Source of the DNA: Haliclona indistincta
Lineage: Eukaryota > Porifera > Demospongiae > Haplosclerida > Chalinidae
NCBI GenBank assembly: GCA_964017065.1
Contig: OZ024784.1
Coordinates: forward strand, 866,382-930,381
DNA length: 64,000 nucleotides
Direction of reading: 5' to 3'
Part shown: positions 1 to 10,126 of the stretch, in pieces
How the letters are laid out: each line of letters begins with the position of its first letter
Position numbering within the stretch: position 1 is the first letter of the stretch
The notes under the pieces: generated by a model
The model's input: the letters and a program-made list of their open reading frames with translations, nothing else
What the model was told of the DNA's origin: nothing
Database searches by the model: none
Program-made: the position numbers and the translations under genes

Positions 1-2629
1 TCAAGTAAAAAGATCAATATTCTGTTACAGGTGTAAATACCGTCTTTAGTGGCTGCCATTCCAGTTATTGGCATGACAGGTATAATACAGTAGACATTGT
101 GAATTGTGTTATTAGCTGACAATATACATTCAGGAATAATCTTTGCTGCAAGACAGGCAGACAGTATGAAGAGTATTATAAAGCAAGGAAAAATGGAGAG
201 ACATACGGGTAGGGGGAGAGACATACGGGTAGGGGGAGAGAGACATATGGGTAGGGGGGAGAGACATACGGGTAGAGGGAGAGACATACGGGTAGGGGGA
301 GAGAGACATATGGGTAGGGGGGAGAGACATACGGGTAGGGGAGAGAGACATACGGGTAGGGGGAGAGAGACATACGGGAGGGGGAGAGAGACATACGGGA
401 GGGGGAGAGAGACATACGGGTAGGGGGAGAGACATACGGGTAGGGGGAGAGACATACGGGTAGGGAGAGAGACATACGGGTAGGGGGGAGAGACATACGG
501 GTAGGGGGAGAGACATACGGGTAGGGAGAGAGACATACGGGAGGGGGAGAGAGACATACGGGAGGGGGAGAGAGACATACGGGTAGGGGGAGAGACATAC
601 GGGTAGGGGGAGAGACATACGGGTAGGGAGAGAGACATACGGGTAGGGGGGAGAGACATACGGGTAGGGGGAGAGACATACGGGGGGTTGAGACATACGG
701 GTAGGGAGAGAGAGACATACGGGTAGGGGGAGAGAGACATACGGGTAGGGAGAGAGAGACATACGGGTAGGGAGAGAGAGACATACGGGTAGGGAGAGAG
801 AGACATACGGGTAGGGAGAGAGAGACATACGGGTAGGGGGTTGAGACATACGGGTAGGGGGAGAGAGACATACGGGTAGGGGGAGAGAGACATACGGGTA
901 GGGAGAGAGACATACGGGTAGGGAGAGAGAGACATACGGGTAGGGGGAGAGACATACGGGTAGGGAGAGAGAGACATACGGGTAGGGGGAGATACATTTA
1001 CATAACAATTACTATTTCCAGCGCTATTTTCATTCTTGTAGTTGGTATTGTCATGTCGATGATGACATGTACTTGAATGCTGAGACCTTAGGAAGACTAT
1101 TGTCCAAATATGGTGACCCTAATACTCAAAATATCTACCTGGGTCAGTGGAAAAATCTGGGAAAGTATTTTCGCACACCACGGATTCCTGATGGAGAGGT
1201 AAGAGACTCATTCACAACCAACACACAATAGACATGTGCGAGTACAAGTCATAATGCACGAGTTTGAGTTTACGATTATTGTCACATATCAGCAGTTTCA
1301 GTTTAAGAATTGTTTGTTGTCGCGCAACTGTTGCCAGCAACAAAATAGCATAATTATTGTGTCACGCGTATTCGAAGCAACATTTGTTGCAGGCAACAAA
1401 GTTGCGTTGCGTAGTGCATAGCCTTTATCAATCATTATTTGTCTTGCAATTAATTTATTATTACGTATTATGACCATGGTTTTCTTCAGCTTATAACACT
1501 CAAGAATTTTCCTGAAGCGGTTAGTACATGTAAATGACAATACTATAATTTTATATAATTATACCAACAGAAAAAGCAAGGAGTAAAGTATGCACAGGGA
1601 TCAACATTTTGTATCAGTGACGCTATTATGAAGACAGCTGAAAAGTATTTGAGGTGTAAAACAATAATAATAGTGTGACAATGCTGTGACCTTGTCAATC
1701 AATAATGTTTTGTGCAAGTGATTACACATCCTCCTTCGTGTCTCTAGTTGTTCGTTGGTTGTTATATGTTAATTATGTGTGTCTGAATGAGAGTGTGTTG
1801 TGAACAGAGTGAAGTGAAGGTGTATTATGTGATGGGTTTACAATAAGCCTATATTCCACAGCGGAAAAAATTTTGAAAAGACTTGTGAAAAATTGTCAAG
1901 TAAAATGGATGATATGGCCTCAGGAGCAGTAATAGGTGAGCAAGTAAAGGAGTGGTTCTTTATTTTAATTTCTTTAACCGTCAGAAAGTATTTTAGGTAA
2001 CGAATTGACGGAAACATCAGAATTTGCTTCTGATATAAAATACAATAGAATGAACCGATTGAGTGAAAAGCAGCTAAAAGAAATGGTAGGTTTTCAGTCA
2101 TTCCTGTATCATTAAATGACGCTCCTACATGTAGGAAGTCATTCCAAACCTACAAGTACATGTAGGAATTTTAGCTAGGTTATATTACTCCTTGCAACAG
2201 TCACAAAACCATAGAAGTGTGATCCGTGCCTTATTTGGAAGTTTGTAAAACACAGTTGATACTTTTAGATTGCAAGAAGTAGTGAAACCGCTGTGCATGC
2301 CCTCAGTAAAATCGAACAAATAAGTGTTGAAAGACATTTTAATTTTCAGATGAAGATGTGGTTCATGAGTCCAGTACAATAATTATGATTGCTTAGCTTA
2401 ATAGCAAGCTCATAAATAATTTTATTTTGCCCTGTACAATGTAGGTATCTGTTCCAATGGTACTTCCACAAATCAACAATCCACGATTTGACAGCAAACA
2501 AGACCCCACACGGTATACTAGCTATGTCTGACCATATTATGTGTTGTTCACTGATTATATCTTTATTATAGATTGCTCTCCTTCCATTGCATGATACGTC
2601 CTAATACATCATGGTGCAGGACCAAGTAA
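1..2629 (+). CDS. Fringe-like beta-1,3-N-acetylglucosaminyltransferase, copy 1 (5' end outside window)
   Basis: Fringe enzymes are Golgi glycosyltransferases that extend O-fucose on EGF repeats, classically of Notch. Visible exons are 31-79, 134-208, 1042-1198, 1490-1519, 1571-1653, 1862-1935, 1985-2085, 2445-2512 and 2572-2629; the phases join cleanly to a TAA at 2627. Family marks are WYCHVDDDMYLN (the metal-binding DDD motif), GSTFCISDA (equivalent to GGAGFCIS), DPTR and a C-terminal FHCMIRPNTSWC matching the Fringe ending. Exon sizes from the third exon onward match copy 2, except that one exon of copy 2 is split here by an extra intron (1654-1861). The N-terminal exon(s) with the membrane anchor lie before the window. 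The intron at 209-1041 is filled by a minisatellite built from the exon-intron junction. The fold and family call is secure; activity and substrate are inferred. Confidence 0.85.
195..992. repeat. Minisatellite made of the Fringe exon end plus 5' splice site
   Basis: About 38 tandem copies of a 19-23 bp unit, consensus GAGAGACATACGGGTAGGG, with variants lacking GTAG in a few copies. The first unit is the real exon end (ACATACGG, ending at 208) followed by the real donor GTAGGG. Copy 2 has the same exon end (ACGTATGG then GTGAGT) with no array, so the repeat most likely grew from the junction itself. The strand is rich in G runs. Long open frames on the minus strand here are only repeat translations. 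Confidence 0.97.
1490..1519 (+). other. 30-nt microexon of Fringe copy 1
   Basis: An AG-flanked, GTTAGT-followed 30-nt block encodes LITLKNFPEA in phase 0 between the exons ending at 1198 and starting at 1571. The paralog has a matching 30-nt block at 4607-4636 encoding FASLEKFPEA, with the surrounding intron sequence largely diverged. Selection for the peptide is the simplest reason for the match. Including or skipping it keeps the frame. Confidence 0.75.
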
Positions 2630-3523
2630 ACATTGCCAAAATTTATAATGAACAAAATTTATTACGAAAACATTCCAAGGACGTATAAGAATGACCTTGC
2701 TCTCTATACGCCCTTGCTTGTACACAGTTGTACGCATGCATGCTTACGACAGCATTATTTTAGTAATAATTATTTAATTTTTCCTCAATAAAAAAATTCC
2801 TAAAAATTTGTTGTTTGTTAGAAGATTTTAGACTCACGTTATTACTAAAATAATGCTGATTGCAGCAAACCTGACTCCCAGTTTTGACAAACAGACTACT
2901 GGCTGGTAATACTGTCTGCGCATGCGTTGATTTTCCCAGGGAAAATGTCGTATACGTTGGGACATTAATTGATACGTTCGTAAACATAGAAATGCGGACA
3001 TGTAGCATAGTGTTGTCTGTTTGGACTGTGCACCAAGTGAGGCCTGAGGGGGGTATGCAGGACATTTGCATGCCAGTCGCTCCCCCACCCCTGGGGCATT
3101 GTAAATGTAAAACCAGGAAGTGCAAATCCCCACTGTTGGAGGTGATGGGGCGTGACATTGATAGGCTGAGAGTCAAGTTTGCTGCAATCATAGATATTCG
3201 TAGTCATCAGCTGTAACCGTGTAATTAGCACCATTCAGCATACGTAAACACTTCACATAAACAATGAACTATGGTTTTTAGCTTAAAAGTTCTAAGTGCA
3301 TTTTTGCAAGCCACGCTGTTAGTTAAGAGTGAGTGTACGTGGTCGAGGAAGGCGTCATTTGATATGATAAGGTACGGAAATGCTGCGGAAATGATTTCAA
3401 TTAGGGACATGGGAGGTTCATAGTCGTACAGATCCATCTTCTTCTTCCTTGCGGTGTACGCCCGTGATCATGTAAGACAGTGTCGCGATGTGCTCAGCTG
3501 TGAGCGACTATCTATTTCTCTAA
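2630..3523. other. Spacer between the two Fringe genes
   Basis: No coding exon could be supported here. It holds the inverted-repeat element at 2857-3190 and presumably the promoter of Fringe copy 2. The open frames in it lie mostly across the inverted-repeat element and resemble no family I know. Confidence 0.6.
2857..3190. mobile_element. Non-autonomous DNA element with 25-bp terminal inverted repeats
   Basis: The left end TGATTGCAGCAAAC, continuing CTGACTCCCAG, is repeated in reverse complement at the right end (3166-3190) with about 23 of 25 positions equal. The element is 334 bp and has no coding capacity I can support. I did not find a convincing target-site duplication. About 45 bp of its left end recurs at 14341 and a related end occurs inverted near 18707-18719, so it belongs to a dispersed family. 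Confidence 0.65.
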
Positions 3524-5799
3524 ATGTACAGGTCTCGACCTCAGAGACTGCTGGTAATAGCTCTGGCAGTACTCGTGGTGGGCGCCATAATACTGGTCAC
3601 CGTGCAGGACAGGAGTGTGACATTTTCACCATTCTCGGGTCTCCTGTTTCCACTCTCGCCGACTAATGCGACGAGATCTCACCATAATAGTGTCACAAGC
3701 TCACCTACACCACCTTCAAAGAGCGGTGTCGTCATTACTGCCTCGATTACTGCAAATGTGACAATGTACGTATCGAATGCTGATCGTACACCAGTTACTG
3801 TGCGACCAGAGAGAGTAATCCCGCATGCTGATGTCTCCAATGTGTATGTGTCCATTCTCACTGTACCTAAGCTACATGGTTCTAGATTATCATATCAGCT
3901 TATGTCTTGGATACAATCATTCAAGCCTCAACAGGTGGGTGGAGTTACACTTAATGTTGTTCTCTAATAAATTATTAGTGTGTATGCCCACTGGAGGGCG
4001 TGGCTGCTATATAACAGTGTGTTGTGTGTTTTACAGATTAGGATAGTCACTGATACAAGTGAGGACAAGTGGATAGAAGCTGCCAAGCATATGGGTCAGT
4101 CCGTCCATCTGTAGACTAATCGGATTAAAATTAATTAGCACTTTGTTGCAGGTTTGAATGTTGTGTTCAGTGGATGCCCCTCAAGCAACACTTGGCATCA
4201 AAGGTAAAAACTCCTCTCTTTTGAACGGCAACATCAGTTTTTCTGCTACGTACAGAAACAACCTGTGCTGCAAGACAGGAAGACAATATGAAGAGTACTT
4301 TAAAGCTAAGAAAAACGGAGAGACGTATGGGTGAGTCAATGCAAAGGGCGGAAAGGTTATCCAAAGTCTTTGCTTTTGTCTTAGCTGGTACTGTCATGTT
4401 GATGATGATATATACTTGAACGCTCAAATTCTGGCGAAGGTTTTGTCCAACTATAGTGATCCTTATACTCAGCATGTTTATTTGGGGCAATGGAATGTTT
4501 TGGAAAGAACTCTCTATCATTCGTCACGAATAAAGGAACGAATAAATGTCAGTCAACGTTGCATAGTTTGTATTTCATTCATTATCAAATCAATGTTTCT
4601 GTGCAGTTTGCTTCTCTGGAAAAATTTCCTGAAGCGGTTTGTGCAAACTCTTGATACATCCGTATTAATAACTATTAATAACCACAGAAAAAGAAGGGTA
4701 TCAAGTACGCTCATGGCTCTACATTTTGTGTTAGTGATGCTGTTATGAATAGCCAGGCTGAGAAATACCTCAGCGGGAAAAATTTTGAGGATTCATGTGA
4801 TAAGTTGACTGTTATAATGGACGACGTAGCATCTGGAGCAGTGTTTGGTGAGTGAGCGAGGGAGGGAGTGAGTGAGTAGGTGGGTAGGTAGGTGGGTGAT
4901 GGTGTGTGAAGGAGAGTAAGTAAATGTATGAAAGTGTGTGAACGAGTTTATTATTATGTAGAAGCCATTCTTGGTAACGATTTGACTGATACTGCTCAGT
5001 TCGAGTCTCACTTACACAGTCAAGTGCCAGCAATGAATAATCATAAACTGAAGGCCATGGTGAGTGATGGAAATACTATGCAACAATTCAAATCTGAATA
5101 CAGGCATCATTACCAATGAGTCTTCCGAACATAAAAAATGCACAATTCGACCGATCAGCAGATCCATCACGGTACGTTGTGAGAAGCACAAAATACCCTC
5201 GCTCACTCATTCCCTCACAGTCACTCACTCACTCACTCACTCACTCACAGTCACTCACTCCCTTACAATCACTCACCCACTCCCTTACAGTCACTCACTC
5301 ACTCACAGTCACTCACTCACTCACTCACAGTCACTCACTCACTCCCTTACAATCACTCACCCACTCCCTCCCTTACAGTCACTCACTCACTCACTCACTC
5401 ACTCACTCACAGTCACTCACTCACTCACTCACTCACTCCCTTACAATCACTCACCCACTCCCTTACAGTCACTCACTCACTCCCTCACAGTCACTCACTC
5501 ACTCACTCACAGTCACTCACTCACTCCCTTACAATCACTCACCCACTCCCTTACAGTCACTCACTCACTCCCTCACAGTTACTCACTCACCCTCACAGTC
5601 ACTCACTCACTCCCTCACAGTCACTCACTCACTCCCTCACAATCACTCACCCTCTCCCTTACACAATCACTCACCCACTCCCTTACACAATCACTCTCCC
5701 ACTCCCTTACACAATCACTCAGTAATTCTCCACATGCACAGGTTCCTCTCCTATCATTGTCTTATCTATCCTGGAGTATCTTGGTGCAGGTCAAAATAA
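3524..5799 (+). CDS. Fringe-like beta-1,3-N-acetylglucosaminyltransferase, copy 2 (complete)
   Basis: Exons: 3524-3934, 4037-4094, 4152-4203, 4256-4330, 4385-4547, microexon 4607-4636, 4688-4847, 4962-5059, 5104-5171 and 5742-5799. All phases join, giving about 390 residues, in the Fringe size range. The start ATG opens a type II topology: a short basic head, then a hydrophobic anchor at about residues 9-26 (LLVIALAVLVVGAIILV), then a Ser/Thr-rich stem. Catalytic-domain marks are CCKTGRQYEEY, WYCHVDDDIYLN (DDD, Mn2+ site), GSTFCVSDAVM, MDDVASGAV and a Cys-containing tail YHCLIYPGVSWC. The tail exon is homologous to that of copy 1, showing a tandem duplication. The last intron (570 nt of CACT-type repeat) is open in frame. 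Its stop lies 48 bp from the stop of the facing carrier gene. Confidence 0.88.
5208..5725. repeat. CACT-type minisatellite filling the last Fringe copy 2 intron
   Basis: Imperfect tandem repeats of CACTCACTCACAGT and CCCTTACAAT types, lying entirely between the donor at 5172 and the acceptor AG at 5741. The intron is 570 nt, a multiple of three, and has no stop in the frame of the gene, so it reads as a Ser-Leu-Thr-His-Ser repeat protein. The translation is most likely incidental. Confidence 0.95.
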
Positions 5800-5847
5800 T
5801 TCATACCACTGCTTTATTCAACTATTTATAAATATTTTATAAAAAAT

Positions 5848-5971
5848 TCAAAATGTTGTTAGTCCTGACGTTACTCTGATTTGTTCATATACTAGCCAGA
5901 ATGTGAGTGACCAAGGTGCCTAGCAAGAGAGAGGGGAAGGGAGGGAGAAAGAGAGAGGGGAAGGGAGGGAG

Positions 5972-6027
<56 letters not shown>

Positions 6028-7548
6028 GTGAAGGAAAGATACAGCAACACAAAGAGCTGAAAATTAAATTATAATTTCAAACGAATACATGTACACAATA
6101 GCACAATGAGGAACGATCACAACATAGCTTCCATTGTTCTTGTGTGCATCAAACTTCCTAATAAGCAGAGCGATTAAACTGTGTAAATGTACTCACTACA
6201 ATGCCGGTCACAATAAATATTTCACTGGAGATGTTAATCTTCAGGTGGTGATGCATCAGTGCTTACCATCCTGGACCAAATTGGTAGAAATCCTTTCCAC
6301 ATAGCAAAGAATCCTTCAGCTCTGATCTACAATACAAATCAGTTGAACCTGTTGTAACTCTGCATTTGTACCTTCATGCGAATTCTATTAAGTTTTATGC
6401 ATGCTCACTGTTTTTCTGAGGCAGTCCAGTGTTGATTTGTAGACCACACCCCTTCCATTAATATACTGTTGATTCATCATCCTGGTCTTGAGTAAATCAG
6501 CCGGAGTACCAACTGATGCAGACACCAGCCCTGAGCAGCCACTGCATCACAGATATCACAGCCTAGCTCAATGGAAGCGTTACCTCGCCATTCCGTGAAC
6601 AAGGGCATTATCCTCGAGAGACGAATTCCGCAGAATTCCCTGTTTAGCATAATCATAAGTGGTCAGATCTGTGTATAGCAGCATTGAGCAGCAGGTGTCA
6701 GGAGCCATCTGTATCTCACCTCCTAAACATACCACAGCAGCTCGCTGACAGTTAGGTACCCAACCCTTCCATAACCCTCGTACACCATCCTCCTTTACTA
6801 TTAGACGAAATGCATCCCAAGTTCCTTTATACCTGCAGAACCAATCAATGAGTGATCAGTATGTTAGCCAGACCACACCTTGGCTTTTCTCCCTCTAGTA
6901 TTCGCTTCCCTTCTGCCTGCAGCCTAGTCTTGACGAGGTCCATTGGACTGGCTAGAAACTGCCCAGCCGATCCTGCTATCATTCCAGTTGGAATAGCTTT
7001 CCTAGCAGACACCACATCACACACAATCATACAGTGTACTAGATTCTGTACCATAAAGGAAATTTTCCAGAGCTGTCTCTCTTAAAGACGTGGTCTCTGA
7101 GGTACTCATAGAACTGCATACGGCATCCGGAGTAGACTGAAGGCAATGTTTGATAGAGTGATTGAGTGACATGACGACTTACTCATGTGTCTCATCACAG
7201 CTGGTTTCAGACCCTTCCATAGTCTGAACACGCCCTCATCACGAGCTGTGCACAACAAGCAGTGAGAGATAGCGCTACACACACACTAACACAGCTGTAC
7301 CAATGTGGTAGGCTGTCCTGAACATTCCTCTATACGGGGTCCTAGCTGACGACCTGCCCTGCAGCTCGCCCTGGATCTGTAGTCTGGTCTTGGTCACATC
7401 TAGAGGATATGTCACTGTAGAAGAGATATAAGAAATAATTCGGTTGTTCTTACACAGGCTACGTACCAGTTTCAGCCACTGCGGCGGACGCTATGGTGAG
7501 CAGATACTTGAGTATGAACGGCTCGTCGGCCTTGTCGCGAGACCCCAT
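5848..7548 (-). CDS. SLC25A27: UCP4-type mitochondrial carrier (SLC25 family)
   Basis: A six-helix inner-membrane carrier, read in about ten exons on the minus strand from ATG at 7548 to TGA at 5848. The three carrier signatures are visible: YPLDVTKTRLQ in repeat 1, SPMDLVKTRLQAEGKR in repeat 2 and TPADLLKTRMMNQQ in repeat 3. Repeat-end glycine/tryptophan marks (LWKGLKP, LWKGWVP, MWKGFLP) and a last helix APWSLTFWLVYEQIR are also present. The GQFLASPMDLVKTRLQAEGKR and LEDN stretches point to UCP4/UCP5 rather than UCP1-3. A GA-rich microsatellite (about 5930-6030) sits in the final intron. The gene is divergent from the first elongase, with 144 bp between the start codons. Substrate is not readable from sequence. 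Confidence 0.85.
5925..6030. repeat. GA-rich microsatellite
   Basis: Purine-only run of GAGAGG, GGGAAGG and GAGA units inside the last intron of the UCP4-type gene. Read on the coding strand it is pyrimidine-rich and lies just upstream of the acceptor of the last exon. Confidence 0.9.
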
Positions 7549-7692
7549 GTGTTGTTGCAAGCCCCGCCTCTAAATCACTCGTAAAAACAGAAAAGGTCAT
7601 GCATGAGCTCGATCAGGCGATCGTGCAGCAAGTACTGATAGCAACAACGTACACTGACCTCTCTCTTCTTAAAGAAACGCGTGCTGCAAAAA

Positions 7693-8610
7693 ATGGCGGA
7701 GAAAGTGTATGGAGGCATTCCCATAGTGAGTACATTAAAACTAATCGAATCAAGATTCGACGAGAAAACTGCAATGGCTTGGATGAGAAAGTACTGGTGG
7801 ACCTCCTTCATATACTCTGCCGTATACCTGCTGTTAATCTACATTGGCACACAGTACATGAAGAATCGCAAGCCTTTCCAGCTGCGCGTGTTGCTGTGCA
7901 TGTGGAGCACTGGACTCTCATTGTTTAGCTTGTTAGCACTTACAACCGTTGTGCCTCTCTTCAGCGACCTCTACAAGGTCGGTGGTTTTGAGTACACTGT
8001 CTGCGACATGCAATATCTGATTGGTTCCACTGGTAGAGGACTGTTTGCATTCTTGTTCCCGCTCTCCAAGTTGCCTGAACTAGTGGACACAGCCTTTAAC
8101 GTGCTGCGCAAATCAAAGATCTCTTTCTTGCACTGCTACCACCACGTGTCTGTGTTCATATATTGCTGGTTCAGCTATGCTTACCCCATATCCACTGGTG
8201 TCTGGTTCGGCACCGTCAATTTTATTGTCCATGCAGTGATGTATGCTTACTACGCCGTCAAAGCAAGTGGTAGGAATCCTCCTAGGTGGGTAGCACGGTG
8301 CATCACGATCCTCCAGCTGTCTCAGATGTTCTTTGGTATGTTTCTCAACTACACTGCCATCCGGGCCTTCTTTCTCGGCAAAACGTGTGGAATGGACTCC
8401 TTCACAGTCTCTATCTCACTCTTTTTCTACATATCGTATGCTATTCTCTTTGCTAATTTCTACTATTGGGCTTACATTTACACCAATAAGACTACCAAGG
8501 CGCCAGTTGCTAATGGAGTTGCAAAGAGACAGCCCCCTGCTGCAGGCGGCACCACCTCTCCTCTAGTATCGTCCAACTATAATGGCAACATTAGACATCG
8601 TAGTAATTAG
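7693..8610 (+). CDS. Very-long-chain fatty acid elongase (ELOVL6-like), single exon
   Basis: ER membrane condensing enzyme of fatty-acid elongation (3-ketoacyl-CoA synthase). The 305-residue product starts at ATG 7693 in an AAAATGG context; the frame is also open upstream from a GTG. Family marks in order: KNRKPF, KLPELVDT, the catalytic histidine box HCYHH, NFIVHAVMYAYYA and QLSQMFFG, with seven or so hydrophobic helices. KLPELVDT plus the HxxHHxxV form resembles the ELOVL3/6 branch. The tail ends RHRSN with no dilysine ER-retrieval signal, and carries a low-complexity 35-residue extension. No intron is seen, unlike its neighbour. Confidence 0.9.
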   Translation: MAEKVYGGIPIVSTLKLIESRFDEKTAMAWMRKYWWTSFIYSAVYLLLIYIGTQYMKNRKPFQLRVLLCMWSTGLSLFSLLALTTVVPLFSDLYKVGGFEYTVCDMQYLIGSTGRGLFAFLFPLSKLPELVDTAFNVLRKSKISFLHCYHHVSVFIYCWFSYAYPISTGVWFGTVNFIVHAVMYAYYAVKASGRNPPRWVARCITILQLSQMFFGMFLNYTAIRAFFLGKTCGMDSFTVSISLFFYISYAILFANFYYWAYIYTNKTTKAPVANGVAKRQPPAAGGTTSPLVSSNYNGNIRHRSN

Positions 8611-9044
8611 ACGTATTGATTTATCCCCTGTACAATGTGTCTCATGAAGGCAAAGACAAACATTATTATTTTATGAGTATTGTGTGATAATCATATTTTT
8701 TTTCCCTCTGTATCAATGAATTCTTTATTGACTACAGTGGAACCCCTCTAAGCCGGACACCATAGGGGAATACAGTGGAACCCCTCTAAGGCGGACACAT
8801 TCGGGGTTATTGTCCATTATTGAGAGGGTGTCCTCTGGTCGGGGGTTTATTATACATTATGTGGGTTATATTATTTTCGATTCATTTTAGAGAGATGAGG
8901 GGTGTTCTCCAAGAGGGGTCCACTGTATACTCTGCAGGTCACCGCCTGTTTTAATTCCCATGAGGAAAGGTGACCCTTCTTTCTGTACAGCACTTTTTTA
9001 GTAAGAAACGCAGCAGCGCTCGCTATCTTTTGCTCGGTGCAATC
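8611..9044. other. Spacer between elongase genes with MITE copies
   Basis: Contains the 3' flank of the first elongase, a truncated MITE end at 8733-8770 and the MITE at 8771-8927. I see nothing coding. Confidence 0.6.
8771..8927. mobile_element. Short MITE with TACAGTGGA termini
   Basis: Begins TACAGTGGAACCCCTCTAAG and ends in the reverse complement form AGAGGGGTCCACTGTA. The terminal TA pairs suggest a TA target duplication, as in Tc1/mariner-type elements. A partial head-to-tail copy of the left end lies directly upstream (8733-8770), and a decayed relative starts near 50787. Confidence 0.7.
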
Positions 9045-9971
9045 ATGGACATGCTCGCGAAGTTGGAGAGTCAGTTTTTGTGAGTGCATGCCGGAGCTGT
9101 CTTGTGATGGCCCACCCTTTATCTCATCTTCGCCTGTAGGACTGACAATGCTGTCGATTTTCTGAAAGATCACTGGCATTTCTCTATCTATCTCTCTATT
9201 TTTTACGCGGCGAGCATCTACGGGCTTCGTGGGTGGATGAAAAATAGAGAGCCATACAATCTTAGGCGACCATTGTTTATCTGGAGTTTAGGGTTGTCTT
9301 TGTTTAGCTTCGTTGGTATCTACAACTGTAGTATACCCCACTGGCGTCTTCTGATTACCGAGGGATTCCAGGCGAGTGTGTGTGGCAAGTTGATGCATAA
9401 TGGATCACCCGGTCTCTGGATGTGGCTCTTTGTGCTATCTAAGGCGCCGGAACTTATAGACACTTACTTTATCATGCTACGAAAGCAGAAACTCATATTT
9501 CTCCACTGGTACCACCATATAACAGTGTTCATCTACAGCTGGTACCACTTCACTAAGCAGATCTATGTGGCGCAGTGGTTCTGTAATATGAACTACACTG
9601 TACACGCAGTCATGTACCTGTACTATGCAGTACGGGCGTCAGGCTACTACCGACCGCCTAAATGGGTGAACATGTTTATAACCGTCCTCCAGTTGGCGCA
9701 GATGTTCATGGGTGTTGCTGTGATTGGATTTATCTACCATAAAATGAGTGACCCTTCGTGGCGATGTGATGGAACAATGGAAACAACCTTTTTCTATGTC
9801 TACTGTTCATTTGCGATGTATTTCAGCTATTTTGTGTTATTTGTCCATTTTTTCTACAGTACCTATATGAAACCTCCGCCAAAATCCAGTAACGATAAAA
9901 AATTAGGCACAGCTCCTGTCAACTCCAAGAACTCTTTTCATAAACTTAATGGTCATGTGCATGTTGAGTGA
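9045..9971 (+). CDS. Very-long-chain fatty acid elongase (ELOVL6-like), two exons
   Basis: Exon 1 is 9045-9079 and exon 2 is 9140-9971, joined through a 60-nt intron (GTGAGT...TGTAG); the product is 288 residues. Marks: LKDHW near the N-terminus, KNREPYNLR, SKAPELIDTYF, the histidine box HWYHHITV, NYTVHAVMYLYYAVR and QLAQMFMG. HWYHHITV is the form seen in ELOVL6. It is a tandem paralog of the gene at 7693, and the two share the LRRPLFIWSLGLSLFS-type second helix. An AATAAA signal is at 10005-10010, close after the stop. Confidence 0.9.
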
Positions 9972-10126
9972 AAAATCTTGTGGTGTAGGCTTATAATTTT
10001 TTTAAATAAATAATTTTTTGATAATAAAATAATATGATTTGCCCACAACAGTAACAGCGCAAATTATCACAGTGTTAATTTTGATTAGCATGCATCCAAA
10101 AGTACAAATAATATTGCCCTCGTACA

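Noticed and set aside
195..992. GGGTAGGG runs resembling telomeric repeat
   Set aside because: The unit is 19-23 bp and derived from the exon-intron junction, with GAGAGACATAC between G runs; not a telomere.
130..1008. Long minus-strand open frames (about 290 and 270 codons) of repeated Pro-Tyr-Val-Cys-Leu-Ser type
   Set aside because: They are translations of the minisatellite in the Fringe copy 1 intron and lie antisense to a well-supported gene.
2884..3216. Open frames of 90-140 codons on both strands between the Fringe genes
   Set aside because: They overlap the inverted-repeat element at 2857-3190, show no domain and read each other's strand.
5064..5831. Ser-Leu-Thr-His repeat protein of about 255 residues
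   Set aside because: It is the other frame of the repeat-filled Fringe intron; the terminal Fringe exon is read in the frame that ends at 5799.
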